Source: Oscillospiraceae bacterium (GTDB lineage Bacteria; Bacillota; Clostridia; Oscillospirales; Ruminococcaceae). From it: DNA of 10,321 bases. The notes under the pieces were generated by a model that was not told where the DNA came from, made no database searches, and saw only the letters and a program-made list of their open reading frames with translations. Below, piece by piece: positions 6,794 through 10,321 of the stretch (positions are counted from its first letter, which is position 1; each line of letters starts with the position of its first letter). The position numbers and the translations under genes are program-made. The DNA is taken from NCBI GenBank assembly GCA_019420135.1, contig JAHZHS010000075.1, forward strand, positions 1 through 10,321, read 5' to 3'.

Positions 6794-9208
6794 ATGAAAG
6801 TACCATTCAGCTGGCTGAAAGAATATGTGGATATTGACATCTCCGCCCAGGAGCTGGAAAAGCGCCTGTTTTCCTGCGGCTTTGAGGTGGAGGAACTGAT
6901 CGACCTGGGTGCCGAGATCGACCGGGTGGTAGTCGGCGTGGTCACCGAGGCGGTGCCCCAGGAGGGCACCCACCTGCACATCTGCAAGGTGGACTGCGGC
7001 GAGTACGGCCACGACATCCAGATCAGCACCGGCGCGCCCAACGTCTATGTGGGCATGCATACCCCTGCCGCCCTGGACGGCGCCACCCTGCCCGGCGGCG
7101 TGCACATCAAGGCTAAACCCCTCATGGGTGTCGAGTCCAACGGCATGCTCTGCTCCGGCGAGGAGCTGGGCCTCAACGACGACCTCTTCCCGGGCGCCGA
7201 GGTCTACGGCCTGCTGGACCTGCCCAAGGACACCGTCCCCGGCACCGACATCCGTCCGGTGGTCGGCCTGGATGAGGTGATCTTCGACATCTCCATCACG
7301 GCCAACCGTGCCGACTGCCAGTCCATCCTGGGCATCGCCCGGGAGGTGGCCGCCGTGCTGGGCAAGCCCCTCAAGATGCCCGCTACCGACTACACCGTCT
7401 CCGATTACACCGACCCGCGCCTCTCCATCACGGTGGAGGCTCCCGATCTCTGCCCGCGCTACCTGGGCCACTATGTGCGCAACATCACCCCGGGCACCTC
7501 GCCCCGCTGGATGAAGCGTCATCTGGCCCTGTGCGGCCTGCGCAGCATCTCCAATGTGGTGGATATCACTAACTACGTCATGCTGGAGATCGGCCAGCCC
7601 ATGCACGCCTTTGATATGTCCACCCTGGAAAGCTGCCAGATCATCGTCCGCCGTGCCCGCAACGATGAGAAGATCGTCACCCTGGACGGCAAGGAGTTCG
7701 CCCTCAACGAGAATAACCTTGTCATCTGCGACGGCGCCAAGCCGGTGGCACTGGCGGGCGTTATGGGCGGCCTGAACAGTGAGATCACCGAGAACACCAC
7801 CCAGCTGCTGTTCGAGTCTGCCAAGTTTGCCCGGGACAACATCCGCAAGACTTCCCGCAGCCTGGGCCAGTCCACCGATGCCTCCAGCCATTACGAGAAG
7901 GGCATCTCCGAGTACACCACCGAGCTGGGCATGGCCCGCGCTTTGCACCTGATCCAGGAGCTGGGCTGCGGCGAAGTCACCTCCAGTGCCTTCGATGTGA
8001 GCGCCGGTGCTCCCCGCGAAGGCAAGCACTTCACCGCCACCATCAGCGGCATCAACGCCATCCTGGGCATTGAAGTCCCTGCGGACACCATCGTGGACAT
8101 CCTCACCCGCCTGGAGTTCCAGATCACCCGCGACGGCGACAAACTGGATGTCATCGCTCCCCGCTACCGCGAGGATATCGAGGTGGGCGAGCCTGACCTG
8201 GCCGAGGAGGTCATCCGGGAGTACGGCTACGAGCACATCGTGCCCACCTTCCTGAAGACCGCAGAGGTCACCAGTGGCGGCCTGACGCCCGACCAGAAGA
8301 ACCGTGCCAAGGTCAAGCGCACCATGTGTGCCCAGGGCTTCTATGAGGCGGAGACGCTGGCCTTCTACGCTGACGCCGACCTGGATGCCCTGCACATTGC
8401 CGCGGACGCCCCCGAGCGCAAGGTCATCCGCATCCTCAACCCCATCAGCTCCAACCTGACCATCATGCGCACCCTGCTGGCTCCCTCTCTGCTCAATGTG
8501 GCGGTGGAGAACCTCAAACGCGGCAACCATGAGGGCCGCCTGTTCGAGCTGTCCAATATCTATATCCCGCGTCAGCTTCCCGTTACCGAGCTGCCGGAGG
8601 AGCGCCTGCACCTGGGCTTCACGGCCTTTGGCGACAAGGAGGACTTCTTCAGCCTCAAGGGGGCCATGGAGGTGCTGGGCCGTGCTTTCGGCCTGACCTT
8701 TGACTACGAGCGCGCCACCGATGTGCCCTGGCTGCATCCCGGCATCTCGGCCCATATCCTGTGCAACGGCAAGCGCATCGGCTGCTTCGGCAAGCTGGCC
8801 AACGACGTCACCGCCGAGCTCAAGCTGCCCAAGGACAGCAAGAACAACCAGAAGATCTTCCTGGGCGAGATCGACTACGTTGCCATGATGGAGCAGGTGG
8901 ACCCGCACTTCCGCTACCAGCCCATCCCCGAGTTTGATACCGTCCAGCGTGACCTGGCCCTTGTTGCCAACGAGGAGGTCACCTGCGGCGAGATCGTCAA
9001 GGAAATCCGCAAGGCCTGCCCCCGCGTGGGTGATGTGGAACTGTTCGACGTCTACCGCGGCGACCAGTTGGGCGAGGGCAAAAAGAGCATGGCGTTCACT
9101 GTGCACTTTGTCCCTGACAATAAGGCACTGTCCGCCGAGGAAGTCGACCGCTTCGTCAAGAAGATTCTCGGCAACCTGAAGTATCGCCTGGGAGTGGAGA
9201 TCCGCTGA
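6794..9208 (+). CDS. pheT: Phenylalanyl-tRNA synthetase beta subunit
   Basis: PheT is the large subunit of phenylalanyl-tRNA synthetase; it binds tRNA-Phe and edits mischarged Tyr-tRNA. The 804 residues show the full domain order: an N-terminal tRNA-binding OB-fold (about 40-150, with VESNGMLCSGEELG), a B3/B4 editing domain (about 210-390), a B5 domain (about 409-480), a catalytic-like core, and a C-terminal ferredoxin-fold anticodon-binding domain (about 710-804, starting near PEFDTVQRDLALVA). The B5 metal loop reads DIEVGEPDLAEE, with Asp468, Glu471 and Glu472 in place; the first Asp (461) is seven residues before Asp468, one more than I recall for E. coli and Bacillus. The start follows a strong GAGGAGGAG site (6778-6786) overlapping the pheS stop. 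Co-transcribed with pheS and ended by a terminator. Confidence 0.98.
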   Translation: MKVPFSWLKEYVDIDISAQELEKRLFSCGFEVEELIDLGAEIDRVVVGVVTEAVPQEGTHLHICKVDCGEYGHDIQISTGAPNVYVGMHTPAALDGATLPGGVHIKAKPLMGVESNGMLCSGEELGLNDDLFPGAEVYGLLDLPKDTVPGTDIRPVVGLDEVIFDISITANRADCQSILGIAREVAAVLGKPLKMPATDYTVSDYTDPRLSITVEAPDLCPRYLGHYVRNITPGTSPRWMKRHLALCGLRSISNVVDITNYVMLEIGQPMHAFDMSTLESCQIIVRRARNDEKIVTLDGKEFALNENNLVICDGAKPVALAGVMGGLNSEITENTTQLLFESAKFARDNIRKTSRSLGQSTDASSHYEKGISEYTTELGMARALHLIQELGCGEVTSSAFDVSAGAPREGKHFTATISGINAILGIEVPADTIVDILTRLEFQITRDGDKLDVIAPRYREDIEVGEPDLAEEVIREYGYEHIVPTFLKTAEVTSGGLTPDQKNRAKVKRTMCAQGFYEAETLAFYADADLDALHIAADAPERKVIRILNPISSNLTIMRTLLAPSLLNVAVENLKRGNHEGRLFELSNIYIPRQLPVTELPEERLHLGFTAFGDKEDFFSLKGAMEVLGRAFGLTFDYERATDVPWLHPGISAHILCNGKRIGCFGKLANDVTAELKLPKDSKNNQKIFLGEIDYVAMMEQVDPHFRYQPIPEFDTVQRDLALVANEEVTCGEIVKEIRKACPRVGDVELFDVYRGDQLGEGKKSMAFTVHFVPDNKALSAEEVDRFVKKILGNLKYRLGVEIR

Positions 9209-9236
9209 TCCTGCCTGACCCGGCAACCCAAACAAC

Positions 9237-9280
9237 AAAAGCCCGCCCCGGAAGCCGAAACGCTTCGGGGCGGGCTTTTT
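9237..9280. terminator. Intrinsic terminator after pheT, possibly bidirectional
   Basis: GCCCGCCCC (9241-9249) pairs with GGGGCGGGC (9267-9275), and GAAGC (9251-9255) with GCTTC (9262-9266), leaving one bulged G at 9250. TTTTT follows at 9276-9280 and AAAA precedes at 9237-9240, so it ends pheT, 28 bases after its stop, and may also end the convergent SCP2 gene. Confidence 0.94.
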
Positions 9281-9369
9281 CTGTGTGCGATGTGAGGGCG
9301 TGCCCATTTCTTCGGACTGCCGCTGGAGAAAGGGCGAAAAACTCCCGGTGCCAGGGTGGGGAAGGGATC

Positions 9370-9699
9370 TCACCGGCGGGATTTGAGCAGCTCCTTAAGT
9401 TTGAGGGCCTTGTCGATATTGCCCTCCACCTTGAGCTTGCCCATCATGACGGCGGGCACGGGATCGCTTTTGCCGGATGCGATCTTGAACAGGGTATCGG
9501 CGGAGCAGGTGAACAGAACATCCCGGTCATGGTACTCGTAAGGCTCAATGGCGAGGGTGCCGTCCCTGAGCTCAACGTAGAAGGCACCGGCCGCCTCACC
9601 GGTGATGTTGAACTGATAGGCCAGATGCTCCGGAATGCCGCTGACATCGGCAGATTGAAACATTTCCTTTACCCGGGCAAACATTTCCTCAAACGTCAT
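9370..9699 (-). CDS. Stand-alone SCP2 sterol-binding-domain protein
   Basis: The 109-residue product is a single SCP2 (sterol carrier protein 2) domain with no signal peptide or membrane segment. Family features are the alternating hydrophobic strands around VELRDGTLAIEP, a middle stretch VLFTCSADTLFKIASGK, and the C-terminal block VMMGKLKVEGNIDKALKLKELL, which is very typical of small bacterial SCP2 proteins. Members bind fatty acyl chains or other lipids in a hydrophobic tunnel; the natural ligand in anaerobic gut bacteria, which make no sterols, is not known. ATG 9699 follows AAAGGAG with seven bases spacing on the minus strand. The gene has its own promoter at 9756-9784 and stands alone between the pheT terminator and the activase terminator, so it is a single-gene unit. 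Family call good, role unknown. Confidence 0.88.
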   Translation of the reverse strand: MTFEEMFARVKEMFQSADVSGIPEHLAYQFNITGEAAGAFYVELRDGTLAIEPYEYHDRDVLFTCSADTLFKIASGKSDPVPAVMMGKLKVEGNIDKALKLKELLKSRR

Positions 9700-9755
9700 G
9701 TTGGGCTCCTTTCCTGCGGAAGCAGACTCAGTGCGAGGGAATTTCGGATACTCTT

Positions 9756-9784
9756 ATTATAGAAGGAGCGAATGCATTCGGCAA
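9756..9784 (-). promoter_or_regulatory. Promoter of the SCP2-domain gene
   Basis: Read on the minus strand, TTGCCG (9779-9784) and a perfect TATAAT (9756-9761) are 17 bases apart, giving a transcript start near 9749 and a leader of about 50 bases. The spacer and -35 edge hold the perfect palindrome CGAATGCATTCG (9769-9780), a possible operator. Confidence 0.83.
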
Positions 9785-9802
9785 GAGAAAGAAAACGACG
9801 CC

Positions 9803-9852
9803 CTGTTTTGAGGGTGCACCGCAGCCAGACGGTGCAGCTACCCGGCAAACAG
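9803..9852. repeat. Orphan imperfect inverted repeat / hairpin
   Basis: CTGTTT (9803-9808), GGGT (9812-9815) and GCACCG (9816-9821) pair with AAACAG (9847-9852), ACCC (9840-9843) and CGGTGC (9830-9835), giving 16 pairs around an 8-base loop with a 3x3 internal loop and a 4-base bulge. It lies between the SCP2 promoter and the activase terminator. No U-run follows it on either strand, so it is not a standard terminator. Its role is unknown. Confidence 0.6.
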
Positions 9853-9862
9853 CCGACTGCGC

Positions 9863-9900
9863 AAAAAGCCGCTGCCTTCCAACGGGGAGACAGCGGCTTT
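9863..9900 (-). terminator. Terminator of the dehydratase-activase gene
   Basis: On the minus strand AAAGCCGCTG (9891-9900) pairs with CAGCGGCTTT (9865-9874) and is followed by a five-base T-run ending at 9863. It lies 45 bases after the activase stop, separating that gene from the SCP2 gene. Confidence 0.88.
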
Positions 9901-9945
9901 CTCTTCTTTTGAAAAATGTCGTGATGCGGGCAGAAGTGCGGGAAT

Positions 9946-10321
9946 TTATGCCCGCTCCACCATATCCATGGCGAACAGGGCAGCGCCCAGGGCGCCGCAC
10001 AGCTGGGCTTTGTCATTGACCACCAGAGTGGTGCCCAGTTTTTCTTCCAGTGTCTTGACCAGACTCTGGTTCTTGGAAACGCCGCCGGTCATCATGTAGC
10101 GCTCCTCGCCGCCCACACGCTTGGCCAGGGCGGCGGTCTTGGAGGCGACCGCCTTGTTCAGGCCGTGGACGATGTCGTCGGTGGCCTTGTTCTGGGCGAT
10201 CAGGGAGACGACCTCCGACTCGGCAAAGACGGTGCACATGCTGGAGATGGTGATGTCCTCCTTGTACTTGAGACCGGCCTTGCTCATCTCGTCCAGGCTC
10301 ATCTCCATGGTGCGGGCCATC
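9946..10321 (-). CDS. 2-hydroxyacyl-CoA dehydratase activase (BadF/HgdC type), 5' end outside window
   Basis: Activases of the HgdC/FldI/BadF-BcrA type are ATP-driven, [4Fe-4S]-holding homodimers that inject one high-energy electron into 2-hydroxyacyl-CoA dehydratases (or benzoyl-CoA reductases). The visible 125 C-terminal residues include ISSMCTVFAESEVVSLIAQ, whose Cys is one of the two cluster ligands of each monomer, and MTGGVSKNQSLVKTLEEKLG, a hallmark of the ASKHA-fold ATPase, followed by a C-terminal helix ending ALFAMDMVERA. The frame stays open to the window edge; the Met codon at 10318-10320 is internal, since the first ATPase motifs are missing. The end point fits a stand-alone activase rather than a fused large protein. 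It is the last gene of its unit, closed by the terminator at 9863-9900; any dehydratase subunits would lie beyond 10321. Substrate cannot be told. Confidence 0.92.
   Translation of the reverse strand, partial: MARTMEMSLDEMSKAGLKYKEDITISSMCTVFAESEVVSLIAQNKATDDIVHGLNKAVASKTAALAKRVGGEERYMMTGGVSKNQSLVKTLEEKLGTTLVVNDKAQLCGALGAALFAMDMVERA

Noticed and set aside
5565..6806. 413-residue open frame on the minus strand
   Set aside because: It covers the T-box leader and pheS in antisense, without ribosome site or family motif.
6659..9373. 904-residue open frame on the minus strand
   Set aside because: It is the antisense shadow of pheT. It crosses the pheT terminator hairpin, has biased His/Gly/Val/Asp composition and shows no domain motif.
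1..10321. CRISPR array, transposon, prophage, tRNA or rRNA
   Set aside because: I found no regular spaced repeats, no transposase or integrase, no terminal inverted repeats around genes, and no tRNA cloverleaf or rRNA sequence.

Overview
The window looks like core chromosome of a GC-rich, anaerobic gut Clostridia member (Oscillospiraceae/Ruminococcaceae, perhaps near Gemmiger, Subdoligranulum or Faecalibacterium). This rests on the DUF512-der-plsY order, a T-box-controlled pheST operon, a 2-hydroxyacyl-CoA dehydratase activase, strong GGAGG-type ribosome sites and G/C-rich third codon positions. The genus is inference from protein character, not from a search.

Layout: (1) 1-3146, plus strand: the 3' part of a DUF512/radical-SAM-like Fe-S protein, then der (ribosome-assembly GTPase) and plsY (glycerol-3-phosphate acyltransferase), closely spaced, probably one operon, closed by a symmetrical terminator at 3162-3205. 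(2) 3220-4317, minus strand: hemW (radical SAM heme chaperone), convergent with plsY and using the same terminator hairpin. (3) 4439-5239, plus strand: a Bax-inhibitor-1 family membrane protein with a perfect TATAAT box, divergent from hemW. (4) 5396-9208, plus strand: a sigma-A promoter, a complete T-box leader whose specifier reads UUC (Phe), then pheS and pheT, closed by a terminator at 9237-9280. (5) 9370-9784, minus strand: a small stand-alone SCP2 domain protein with its own promoter, whose spacer holds a perfect 12-bp palindrome. (6) 9946-10321, minus strand: the C-terminal part of a dehydratase activase, followed by its terminator.

The genes are mostly housekeeping: ribosome assembly, phospholipid synthesis, heme trafficking and phenylalanyl-tRNA charging. 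Uncharged tRNA-Phe should open the T-box and raise pheST expression. The activase points to anaerobic fermentation of amino acids or hydroxy acids, whose dehydratase would lie outside the window.

I see no mobile element, CRISPR array, tRNA, rRNA or obvious new defence or biosynthetic system. The points worth a second look are small: Ala in place of the Asp of the first G4 motif of Der, a 15-bp direct repeat inside the T-box leader, an unexplained structured stretch between the Bax-inhibitor gene and the T-box promoter, the palindromic promoter spacer before the SCP2 gene, and an orphan hairpin at 9803-9852.
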